From the NCBI GenBank assembly GCA_024734555.1, contig JANPWX010020199.1, forward strand, positions 637,767 through 701,766: 64,000 nucleotides of DNA. The letters are read 5' to 3'. The DNA is from Trochalopteron elliotii (taxonomy: Eukaryota; Chordata; Aves; Passeriformes; Leiothrichidae). Position numbers and translations under genes: made by a program. Every line of letters starts with the position of its first letter. Positions within the stretch are counted from its first letter, which is position 1. Of the stretch, positions 35,358 through 46,200 are shown one piece after another. The notes beneath the pieces were generated by a model. The model was not told where the DNA came from. It saw nothing but the letters and a program-made list of their open reading frames with translations, and did not search any database.

Positions 35358-36422
35358 CTGACAGATCTATGCTGCTGTAAATCTACCAGTATTTTTTTTA
35401 TGGGCTGACAAACTCTAGCAATGCAATAATCCATTATTTACACCAAATTTTCATTAAAAGCTGTTGGCTTTTCACGCAATTACACCCTGTGGATGACAGA
35501 ATTCCTAGAGAGCTCATATTAACCAAGTACTGAAATCTATGCTCCCTTTCTTACAGTTGCATAGCCTTTAGAAGCTATATAGTTTTCTATCAGTAGATGG
35601 CCTTGTCGTTTTACAGCTATTATTCCATTCTTGTTCTTCAGATTAAATGTTAAAAAGACAAAATTTTATAGCTGGCCCAATGTGATCACTTTAGGCTGAA
35701 AAATTTTAGAAGTAAAGGAGTTCTAACTCTGCAGGGCACACAAAAAAAGGAGCTTGCCAAAGCTCTTGCAGATGTGCTTCATATCAAAACAAGTCAGAAA
35801 AGTTAAAAAGCTCTCCCTACAAACTGTTCCTACTCCTACAGCTGCAGGCCACTACATGCACTTTCATTTGGTTAAAATTATCATGCTGTATGAAGTCTAA
35901 ACCAAGGGACAGTAGGATCCTTAAACTAAAAATGGAAGGACTAAGCCATTAATCATAGTCTATCACAAGGCCTTCCTTCTTTTAAAGATTAGTCAGGTTA
36001 AGTTTCTCTGTGTGCATTCAATAAATGTTAAATATTTACTGTAACATTTCTTAACGTTATAGCTAAATATTCATTAAAAATTGTGGTCAGACATCAGTAA
36101 GAGGACCACTAGCTACTTTTATTAGAAATACATCTAAAAACAAAGAAAAAACAATTGTCTGTAGCACTTATTTTGGTCTGAATTGTGCTGGCAAAAAGAC
36201 AGAAAGCTGTTCCTTAGACAAGTAAAATGCCTGGTTGGTAATGTAGTTAGCCACAATAAAGAGCACTATGACCTGAGGCCTTTGGTTCCTGCTGACAACA
36301 AATTTTGTCCCAGGTCCAGAAAACCTCCTTATGACAACAGCAAATCTAGAAAACATTTTAATTAACATATCTGGATGTATTGACCTACTTACAAAAATAT
36401 TTTGTTAGGAGTTCCTAGTTAT
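35358..36422. other. Spacer between LTRs, no gene seen
   Basis: AT-rich sequence without recognisable coding potential or repeat family. Confidence 0.6.
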
Positions 36423-37238
36423 TGTCACAATCCATTGGTACATGGTGGGATGTTTGCTGTAAATTCTTGTCAGGCCGAACAAAAACATCAGACACATGTC
36501 AAAGAACTCCTGAGCTTTTATTGTATCATTGCTGTAACTCTGGCAGCCAGCTCACTCTTGAGACCAAAAGGCTAACAAGCTCTGAAATTCTTAGAATACG
36601 TTTTCTCAGAAGTAGTGGCTAGCAAGCCCTTAGTTTCCTACAGTACACATCAATCAGTTCTCAGCTCCCAGGCAAACTTCTCAGAGGTGCTGGCCCCCAA
36701 GCCACAACTCACAACCAAAGGTGCTGGCTCATGAGCCACCATACACCTCTTCTTAAAGGTCCTGGTTCGCAAGCCACAACACGCTTCCACAAGCTCCCCA
36801 CTCCCACAGCAAACCTCAGTACCAAGGATGGGGAAAAATACGACAGCCATGCTTTGCCCAGACAAAGCAAGGAAGGAGAAAAATAAAGGTGAGAAAGAGA
36901 ATGAAGAACGAGTTCACAGTTACCCCATTGGTTCTGCTGTGTGGATGGACCAGATATGGGACAGACAATGAGAGTGAAAGAGAAAGATAAGAAAAAGAGA
37001 GCAAGGGGTCCTGATCCTCTTCTTTTTATGTCTGTCCAGGTATATGCCCCTTATGCAAACTAGAGTTTTTGTGCTGTTTTGTTCATTACTGCACAGACAG
37101 CCACTTGAGCCCTCCCTCACGGAGAGAGTCAAGGAGGAGGATTAAGCACGAATGCCCAAGTGGAGCAAGAACTTGGCTCAAGTGCTGCCCCATCTCTGCA
37201 GGACAGTGGCTTCAAATCACATCTTTCCCATTGTAACA
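36423..37238 (-). mobile_element. Endogenous retrovirus LTR, about 0.8 kb, minus strand, apparently solo
   Basis: On the minus strand the element runs from tgttacaatgggaaagatg to accaatggattgtgaca, with TG..CA ends. A TATA-like cataaaaag lies mid-element. AATAAA (+ strand 36517-36522) precedes a U5 of roughly 95 bases. Degenerate repeats of the type ggtgctggc..gagccac (36686, 36720, 36759) lie in the transcribed part. No internal retroviral genes adjoin it, so it is probably a solo LTR. Confidence 0.78.
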
Positions 37239-37560
37239 GATAGAATGTTTGAGACAAAACATGCTTATGCCCAATCCTCCACAGTTAGTTCTACACTTAC
37301 ATCCAATCTGTCTCAATCTGTTCATCCCTCAGCTTGTATTGATATCACATAACCTGAGGTTATTCTTCCCTCTACTTTCAATGGAAGCTGCATAAGCCAT
37401 GTACATTTTATTTATGACATCTTCAGAATGTGTGGAAACCACATCATTGCACATGGGTCTGCCTTCATGTTAACATGTCTGGGCTTCCAGCTGCCAAACA
37501 GTGACAGCTGAATATCCACAACAGGTGTTTTTTAAGAACACAGAAAAGCAAATAAAGAAG

Positions 37561-38139
37561 TATCCTGGTTTCAGCATGGGATAGAGTTAATTTCTTCTCA
37601 GTAGCTAGTACAGTGCTGTGTTTTGGGCTCAGAATGGGAATAATATTGATACCATACTAATGTTGGGCAGTTTGGTAAATTGTATTTATCCATATCAAGT
37701 ACTGGTTTTTTTTGTGTCTCGTGCTATGCCAGTGAGGAGGTACACAAAAGAAAAGCTATAAAGGATCATATGTGGGACAGGAGATCCAATCTGGTCAAAG
37801 GGATATTCTACACCATTGTCGTGCCCAGTATATAAATTGAGGGATTTACTTGGAAACAGGGATGATCTGGGTTTGTGAACAGGGTCTGGCATCAGTCAGG
37901 GAGTTATGAGCAACTGTATTGTGCATCACTTGATTGATTTTTCTTTCCCTTTTAATTATCTTTTTTATTTACTCTTATTGTAATGTTTTGCTTTGTTTTC
38001 AAATGTTAAGCTGTTCTTATGTCAACCTACAAATTTTTACTTTTGGGTCTCCTCCCCAGTCACTGAGGTGGGGAGTGTGAGAGGAAGGATTGCACAAGTG
38101 GCTACATGGTGCTCTGTTGCCAGTTCAGCTTAAACAACA
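37561..38139 (+). mobile_element. ERVL-type LTR, plus strand, apparently solo
   Basis: The segment follows the well-known avian ERVL LTR layout. It starts with tcctggtttcagcatgggat and gagttaatttcttctcagta. The middle has gccagtgaggaggtacacaa and the TATA box tatataa at 37829-37835 (cagtatataaattg). The 3' part reads gcatcacttg, ctgttcttatgtcaacc and cagtcactgaggtggggag, and it ends cagcttaaacaacag. It is diverged, and no internal ERV sequence follows. Confidence 0.9.
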
Positions 38140-39157
38140 GCAAGGAGATAACTCCCTTAGCAGATTTTTCTAAGATTTGCGGAATTACTACAAATAGCCA
38201 CTAACAGATGTAACTTCTATTACAGATCTCTTTGGCAAGCTAACCTTTTTTCCACTCAGCTGTGACAGCCCCCTTCAGTCCCTGCAGGTTTTAAAGAATT
38301 CCACCAGAGCAGAGACCCCATTTTGCATTGACCCTTTCACCCCTTACAACATTTGCTGGAAATACCTCAAAGTTCCTCTGTAGAGAGGGAGGAGGGGAGG
38401 AAAAAGTGCCAGTCCAAATTACATTGAATGATAGATGATAGTGCTATGCATTAAAAGATCCTTTATAGGCAAATCTTAACAGTTGTGACTGACAAGATCC
38501 TATTGAAGCAGGCATTAGCACAAAGACAAATGAGTCATACAAAACACTGTACATGAGCCCCTTCAAATGTTGAGTTAAAATGGGATGTCCTGCCCTGAAA
38601 TAATGCAAACTTTTTATAAAACATATTTTTGTAGAAATCCAACCCCCTAATTTATCCTTTTTATAGTCACTTGCTGTCTGCATAGCAATCACATCAGCTA
38701 AAAGAAGGTGATGGAGTGCCATGCCCACTGTGCAACAGTAGTTCCCTGAAACAAATGCTTCAGGGAAAAAGTCCTGTGACCTTTTGATCCTCTCTGGATT
38801 CACTAGAGTCATAAATTAAGTTCCTGCTTGCTAAATTTTAATGTGAGGTTGATTACTTATATGATGTTAGGCAAAGTTATGTTTGCTCTTCTCCTTAAAA
38901 GTTTCCTCGTGTTACATTTCTGTGGGAAATGTCACATCTATTAGCGGTGACAGGTGGAGTAAATTTCTATTGGTCACGTAGCAACACCAAGGCCTTTTGT
39001 CACCCCCATCCCATGGGTGCCTGAGTGAGCATGGGCTGCATCACGCCATTATGGCCCAGAGAAGGAGCAGCAGTAGAGGAAACCCTACAAGTCACACTGC
39101 ACTGCTCTGTAGTCTTTTGTTAGAGGTCTTCTGGCAATTGCTTAAAGGCAGGTTAGC
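38140..39157. other. Intergenic DNA before the assembly gap, no gene seen
   Basis: No recognisable gene or repeat family. The stretch ends in a (CCTT)n tract that runs into the gap. Confidence 0.6.
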
Positions 39158-39612
39158 CTTCCTTCCTNNNNNNNNNNNNNNNNNNNNNNNNNNNNNNNNN
39201 NNNNNNNNNNNNNNNNNNNNNNNNNNNNNNNNNNNNNNNNNNNNNNNNNNNNNNNNNNNNNNNNNNNNNNNNNNNNNNNNNNNNNNNNNNNNNNNNNNNN
39301 NNNNNNNNNNNNNNNNNNNNNNNNNNNNNNNNNNNNNNNNNNNNNNNNNNNNNNNNNNNNNNNNNNNNNNNNNNNNNNNNNNNNNNNNNNNNNNNNNNNN
39401 NNNNNNNNNNNNNNNNNNNNNNNNNNNNNNNNNNNNNNNNNNNNNNNNNNNNNNNNNNNNNNNNNNNNNNNNNNNNNNNNNNNNNNNNNNNNNNNNNNNN
39501 NNNNNNNNNNNNNNNNNNNNNNNNNNNNNNNNNNNNNNNNNNNNNNNNNNNNNNNNNNNNNTTCCTTCCTTCCTTCCTTCCTTCCTTCCTTCCTTCCTTC
39601 CTTCCTTCCTTC
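39158..39612. repeat. (CCTT)n microsatellite interrupted by an assembly gap
   Basis: ccttccttcct precedes a run of N and at least 12 further CCTT units follow it (39562-39612). The same repeat on both sides shows that the unresolved sequence is at least partly the tetranucleotide itself. Open frames drawn through this region are artefacts. Confidence 0.95.
39168..39561. other. Assembly gap (394 N)
   Basis: All bases are N. The true length is unknown. Confidence 1.
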
Positions 39613-40984
39613 TCTTGATGCTAGATGTCATTAGTGCGCTAAATTGGTATCCTTTGTCAAGATGAAAAAATGCTGTGGTCTGATGTAACTTTTTTTTCCA
39701 CTCTGCTAATGAATTGAGTATGGTTAAGACTGAAAGATTCACAAGCCACTTGAACTTGAAACCTGGCATTTAACTTCTGAGACAAGCATCACTTTACCTG
39801 TTTTTGTTTTTTGCTGGGTACCCATGACCTGCCTCAGCTGTGGAAGGGGTAGCCCACAAACTCTAGAAACGGCTCTGCTTACATAAGCAGCAAGTTCCCT
39901 CAGTGTACCAGGGTCAGGGTTTTAGTTTCAAGCCTGTAACTGAAGCTCTTGATGTTTCATCTGAGGACCTGTTGTAAGGGGTGATTTGGAAGATGCTATT
40001 TGGTCTGGAGTTTGAGCTCCCAAAGGAAGCACATGCAGGTTTTTCTTAAGACAGATGAAGAAGCTCTCACACTTCATGCCCACAAGAGGAGAAATGTGTT
40101 TATCATTCATACTGTACACCTATATGCAAACCTCTTTGCCTCAACAAACACAGTTTCTTACATGGCCAGGAATTTAGCAGAGCAATTACTGGGGAAGGGG
40201 CACATCTGGCTCAGTGTCCCTTCCAAATAAAAAACAAACAAACAAAAAGCAAGCCCCCAAAAGATCAACCCTGCCCCCCGAACCCTAAACAAACAAACAA
40301 ACCACCCAGAAAAATTCATTTCATCTAAGGAAAGGAAAGACAGTCATTTGGTGGAAGTTTCATACACCCTCCTATTCATTCCATGTCTCTTCTCTCTTTT
40401 GCTGACACAAGAAAGAAAAAGGGACCTGTAGCCTGTGACAAGATGAAAATTTAGTGGAGATGACCTGACACAATTTTTGTTCACAGAAGAAAATGCAGAA
40501 CAATGAAGGAACTGTTTCTCTAATGAGTCCAGAAAAGATTTTAAACACAAGGAAGGAAGAGGAGAAAGGTGCAATGTACATCAAAAGACTAATCCTAACT
40601 TAGAACCCAATATTAAATTGCAACTAAAAGTTTAGGAAGAGTACATGTCCTGTGGAGGAATTTATTGAAAATTAATATGAGGTTTATCATGCACATTTAG
40701 ATTTCAACTTATGCTTGTAAAGCTACTACTGGAAAAATTCACTTAAAATCATCAATCTTGCTAAAAATCCATATGAAAATAAAAGTCACTAAAGGACAAC
40801 TTGAAGATGAAGCAAAGGTATGTTGTCATTTTGGATGGGTTATCATATCACTAAAAAACTAAACTAAATCTATTTGCAAATACAGTCTCAGTAGCTGTAT
40901 GTACGGTGACTCTGCTCGGCAAAGGATCCAAAATGAATGCCCCAGTTTCAACCAGGATCCTGTTATTCAATACTACCTCTAGTC
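39613..40984. other. Intergenic DNA, no gene seen
   Basis: AT-rich sequence with an A/C-rich low-complexity patch at about 40226-40310 (caaacaaacaaa units). The last ~80 bases may already belong to the following LTR. Confidence 0.6.
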
Positions 40985-41405
40985 ATTGCCAGAGGTGCAG
41001 GGAATGAATTTTCTCTCTCCCTTTCAAGAAGAAGGCCGTTCCTTCTGGTGGAGCAAGCGTGGCAGAGGGAGCAGTGAGGAATGCTTGTCCCCAGCTGGAG
41101 GGAGCAGTCTGGGTGATGTGGCTGCTGTCACCGTACCTGCAGTCAAGCTCTACACTCTCTTTTGTACACTTTTGTTAATAATATTGTTGCTGTTACTCTT
41201 CCTTTTCCTATCTCATTGCTGTTTCTAGTAAATTGTTCTTATGTCAGCCCACGATCTTTGCCTTTTGTGCCTCCATTTCTCCTCTTCAATCTGCCACAGA
41301 GTGGAGATGGAAAAGGGAGGGGGGAAACAAATGAGCAGCATGTGGTTTTGGAGCTTCAGTGGGAGAGGGTGGTAAACTGGGGAGTACCATTTCTAGACCA
41401 CAACA
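40985..41405 (+). mobile_element. LTR fragment of an avian endogenous retrovirus, plus strand
   Basis: The sequence shows an LTR 3' half: gctggagggagcagtctggg, gctgctgtcaccgtacctgc, ttgctgtttctagtaaattg, ttcttatgtcagcccacgat, cttttgtgcctccatttctc, ending near ctagaccacaaca. This pattern is shared with avian ERVL-like LTRs. The 5' border is uncertain and may lie ~80 bases further left. Confidence 0.75.
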
Positions 41406-41848
41406 ACGGAGATGATGTTGCAGCCCACAGCATTCCTAAGAATACTTGGAAAAGCAGAGGAATCCCTTTCCAACTTAATGTTGGAATTGCCATCCAAACA
41501 AAAACCCAAAAATACATCTACTGCTGTGATCCAGAAATGTACTGCAAATCTAAGTTAAGTAGCAAGAGCAATAACTGTTTTCTCACCATGTAGCACAGCT
41601 CATAATTTCTCTGTAGCAAGATATACAATTCAACAGCAAAATACCATGAAAATTAGAGTGCAAAGAACTTTGGATATGCAGTCTTGCATATGAGTCTGTT
41701 CAGGGAGAATTATATGCAATGCTAACAAAATCCTCAGCATTGCTGAGGAGTCTACAGCATGACTCAAAAGGTGCAGAAAAAACAATTACCCAAAAGGGCC
41801 AGAAACCAAAGCTCATACACAAGACTGGCACAGAACTATCAACCTTCT
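41406..41848. other. Spacer, no gene seen
   Basis: About 440 bases without a recognisable gene or repeat. Confidence 0.55.
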
Positions 41849-42076
41849 GACACTGAAATCAGTAGGATAGAAAGTTTCTAACACAGTTTTGACTATTAGA
41901 AAGTCAGCATTCTTTATTGCAGTGCATTATTCACTCAGAGGTTCCTTCCTCTGATTGAGTGTGCCAAGTGCTGGATAAAGTTTTTACCTTACACACTGAT
42001 TACATATTTATTAGCTATCCATTAGCTATTCCCACTCACTTATAATATATGTATTACTTTATTTTACATAGCCACA
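41849..42076 (-). mobile_element. Possible 3' LTR of the gag-bearing retroviral remnant, minus strand
   Basis: On the minus strand this segment starts tgtggctatg, holds tttatccagcacttggcaca and an AATAAA (+ strand tttatt at 41913-41918), and ends tttcagtgtca. It lies immediately 3' of the gag-like sequence in the same orientation, where a 3' LTR would be expected if pol and env were deleted. Both borders are inferred from TG/CA only. Confidence 0.45.
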
Positions 42077-43290
42077 CCCCTTATCAGAAGTCCTCATCTG
42101 GCCTTTTGGTGTCTTCTTTGGTGATCTTCAATGTCCAGTGTCCCAAAATTTTTAGATGGGTCTTCCTTTACCACTGGTTTGAGAAGATGTAAATTTCTTC
42201 CTCATTTCCCAGCCCAGCTGTAATAATCATAGGTTCTTCCGGGGAAGAATTCTCTGGTCTCCCACAGTCATCATTGGTGGTGGCCACGAGAGGGGGGTTT
42301 TTATGTTTCAGCTGCAGACAATCCTTTTTCCAATGCCCATTTTTATTACAATATGCACACTGATTAATACCAAGACTCCTGGGGGAATTTGAGGTAGATT
42401 GCCAAAGCCCTCATCTCCTTCCTTTCTGCAGGTGCACCATTCCTTTGGAAATTCCTTCCATAACTACAACTACTTTTTGTTTCGTTATTTCTCACCCTTT
42501 TTCTCTATTCTGATAAACTCCCCAAGCAACATCTAACAGCTTCCCTAAATCATACCACTCTTGTTCCGGAGCCTTCTGGAGTTTACTTCTAGTATCATCT
42601 GAGGATTGCCTCACATATGTGCTGGCTACTTGAGTTTTACCCTCCTCTTCTTCGGGACTGATATTAGTACATTTTTGAGCCATTTCTTTCAGATGACTTA
42701 AAAATTTGGTAGGTGATGCTTTGCAATCCTGCTAAATTTCAAATTATTTTGACATACTGATAGCCTTTGGCATGGCTTGTCTAATTCCATTTAGTATCCA
42801 CTGTTGATATCTATTTCATCTCTCTGTAAACATGGGCACATTAGGGTCCCACTCAGGATCTGCGGTGCAAAAATTTATGTCCAATGCACCCAGCAAATTA
42901 TCCAACACAATTTGCTCTTCCACAGACTTCCTACAGGTTTTAACAACCATCTCTCTTTCAGTACCATCAAACAACATTTCTAACATGGTGTTCTAACATC
43001 CTTCCAATCAGAATCCTGAGTTTTAACCATAATTTCAAAAGCTTTTGCCATTTTGTCTGGGTCAGCTGCGTATGTGCCAGTCATTGCCTCCCAATTACTG
43101 AGGTCTGTTAAAAATGTCACTTTTACTGTGGTTGAACTGTCTGTACCTACTGCCTGATGGAGGCAGATGCTATCACACCTCTGTGTTTAGTTGTAGTTCT
43201 CTCAGCAACCAGACTAAAACCCTTGGCTCCTTGATACATCTTTTCCATCTCTACCTTCTCCTCTGCTCCTTGATACACTGATGTGTTGGG
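42077..43290 (-). pseudogene. gag: Decayed gammaretrovirus-like gag (capsid and nucleocapsid) of an endogenous retrovirus
   Basis: Minus-strand translation in shifting frames shows a gammaretroviral Gag. The longest intact piece (42492-42683) carries the end of capsid, including FLSHLKEMAQ-type major-homology-region sequence just upstream of it, and QSSDD plus NREKG near its end. Downstream is a nucleocapsid zinc knuckle at 42318-42359, reading CAYCNKNGHWKKDC (C-x2-C-x4-H-x4-C) with all four metal ligands kept. In-frame stops break the reading both before and after the 42492-42683 piece, so no full Gag can be made. Gag in living viruses assembles the virion core and packages RNA; this copy is a fossil. 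No pol or env is recognised. The 43140-43290 part (matrix/p12 side) is the least certain. Confidence 0.82.
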
Positions 43291-46200
43291 GTGGGGGAAG
43301 AAAAGCCTCCCCAAGCACAGAAAAAAAAATTACAATCTGAGTAACTGCAGTCTTGAATTATGGACTATGTGTGTATTTACAGATGAACAGCACACAGAGT
43401 GAAAAAATAATAATTAACTATTAATAATTTCTTTACAGTAGAAGGGAAAGAAAAAGAATTTTCATTTTCACTAAAATTCAGCATGCACCAAAATTCAAAA
43501 ATAGAGCATATTTCTTCAATGCTGGAAGTGAAGAAAATTTGCTTATTTAGAATACTGCTGTATGAAGCAAGGAGCTAGGCTAGGTAATATATTTTCCTAA
43601 CATGTAGAAACACACCTGAAGACAACTAACAGGACTGTTACAAGATCATTTTGAAACAAGATCACCATGAGCAAGACAGGAAGCATTTAAATACCCTGTC
43701 TCTGCAAAGGAGACATTTTCACTGTTCTGCAGCATGTAAGCTTCTTTTCTCTTTAGCTGATGGGACTTTTGTCTTCATCCGTCCTTTGAAAATTGTTGTT
43801 GTTGTTTGAATTAATTACCAAATACCTGGGAAAAAAACCCAAGAATACTTGAAACAGAAAGACCAAGTCATCTTGGAGTACTCAAAATTCTAACTTTTTC
43901 ACATCATATTCCCATAACTGTAGATGGAAAAACTATTATGCAAGTTTGTCATTGTGGTACATATTAAGTATCTAAAGACAGATTTAAGTAAAAGATGAGT
44001 ACCTTGATTATCTGGATTTGCCATCAGAACATTTTTACCTGACAGGCCATTTTCTTCAATTATACCACATGAAGATCTGGATATTATGTCCATAGTGCTT
44101 ACATGCAAATATTTATTCTTTCATTACTACCTCATGCTAACCTCATGTTATAGCAGGGTTTTCCCACTGCTGCAAACCTGAAGACCAAGAGCATACTTCA
44201 GTAGTGTAAGCAATACTGAAATAGAGTATGTTTTTAGGGAAACATAGAATAAATCCACAGAAGTCGATATTTGATTCCATACTTCCAGTAGAGTACACCA
44301 AAGCACGTTAACTCCAGAGCCCAGCTTCACTTTTTCTTGTAACAGTGGGGCTATATCCACAAGGATCTGATGCAGATGAGGAGAGGATCAAGGCACTCAA
44401 AACAGACCACACAATGGATAAATACATCACTGCAGGCATTTTAAATTGATGACAGTAGTCATCAGTTTGGCTATAAAGACAAACATTATTCTTAGCTAAT
44501 AACTTATTCTTCCCTCAGACTTCAGTGCTTTTTGTTGCTGTCCATGAACCTTGATTTTAATTTAACCTTCAGGCCAGCACTTCATCTCAGTTCATTGGAG
44601 ACATCAGTCTTCATAACTGCATTTTGCGAAGAAGCTGTTTTTTCCTGCAAAGTCAGGGTTTTCCAGCCTGCATCTCCCCAACAGTATTGAATATTTTCCC
44701 TTTACTAGCAGATGAGAAAAATTAGTGGTTTTCTTCTCTTAGAGATCTCATTTACAGATAAGGTGCTTTTGATTAGAACAAAAGACAGAACTGCACTGAT
44801 AAACACGTGGATAATTAAATATGAAGTGTTTCCCTTTCCACTTCAATGCACAGTCTTCAGTTTAAACTTATTCCTCCTTGTCTATTTTCTCCACAAGCTG
44901 GTGTGGCATACCCACAGGCTTCACTACCATGAAACATTTAATGTAAGAAATTTTAAGTGTACTTCTTGTGCACCTATTTGCTCTCATGTTCCCTTTAAAA
45001 TTCACTGAAATAAGACATATTTCTTGGATGTGGCAAATATGTCCAAACATGTCCAAAACAGTTCTCACTGCAAAAGAAAGTTATTGTTTTGTTTTAAACA
45101 TAATTCCTGGCACTAACATCTTTATCTTACTTTAACTGAGGGATAGAGTGCCATTTTCTGTGCAAATATGTTTGTTTGCATCAATAAATCAGGACTGACT
45201 TTGAGTTGGCCCCATATTGTATCCCTCAATGGAATTCTGTGAAGGGATATTCATAATACCTGTGGACATTTGCATTACACCAGTGCGATTTTTCATCATC
45301 ACTAGATGAATACAAAAAACATGGACAGAATAAAACATGGCAGATATATGCAAAAGACAGATTGAACCTGATTTATTTAGCAGTCTATTATTTACTATAT
45401 CCATTCTGGATCTTCCTCTTGAGTATGTGGAATGCAATTATTTCCTGTAACTGTAAAATTAAACTGGAAAAAGGAGGACACAAAATAAAATAATGAAGAG
45501 CAGGAGAAGAGACAGCACTCTTTCTTCTGTCACTTCAATAAAAAAGAGATTTTTTTCCATTTACTAAAATCAGAGAGGATTGTGAAGAATTGGTGGAGAT
45601 AACATCTGGTTAGAAAATCAGAGGAGAGCAAAGGAGGAAAAAAGGTACAAGCAATAGTTTAATTAATCTGCCATTCATTTTAAAATATTAAATTTTTGCA
45701 TTTAGGCACAAAACGTTTAAAATATGGGCCCCCCAAAAATAGTTATTAGGGCAAAATTTTAGCAGTGGCAGCCCTAGCAATGAATGGGATTATACTTCTC
45801 AGAGTCTTCTCAGAGTCCAGACCAGAGATCACCATGCACATCCAACTAAGAGCATCATCTCTTTTAAGATCTGCTCCTGGTCTGTAATAGAGGGGAAATG
45901 CCTGTGACTTCCCAGGCTACTTCTTCCCTGTCAGTCTTCAAGTACCTGACATTTTACTTCCAGAACCAAACCAGGGTTTCCAAAGCCACCATTTTCCTGA
46001 AAGATTGGTACTGAATATGCAGTGCTACACGCTGCTACCATTACGGTGTTGTGTGACACTCTTGTTCCTGGATACCTTTTCTCTAACCTATATAATAAAA
46101 AGGGAATAATCTATTATTCCCTTTGTCAGTTGTTGAAGTACTGCAGGGTTTATTGCACAGATGATTTTTAGAAAGTTAACCACCTGAGGTGCTGTTTAGC

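Noticed and set aside
36650..37132. Minus-strand open frames of 62-71 codons
   Set aside because: They fall inside an LTR and share no frame or domain with a retroviral gene.
39092..39769. Long open frames on both strands across 39.0-39.8 kb
   Set aside because: They exist only because the assembly gap is read as unknown residues. The flanks translate a (CCTT)n repeat.
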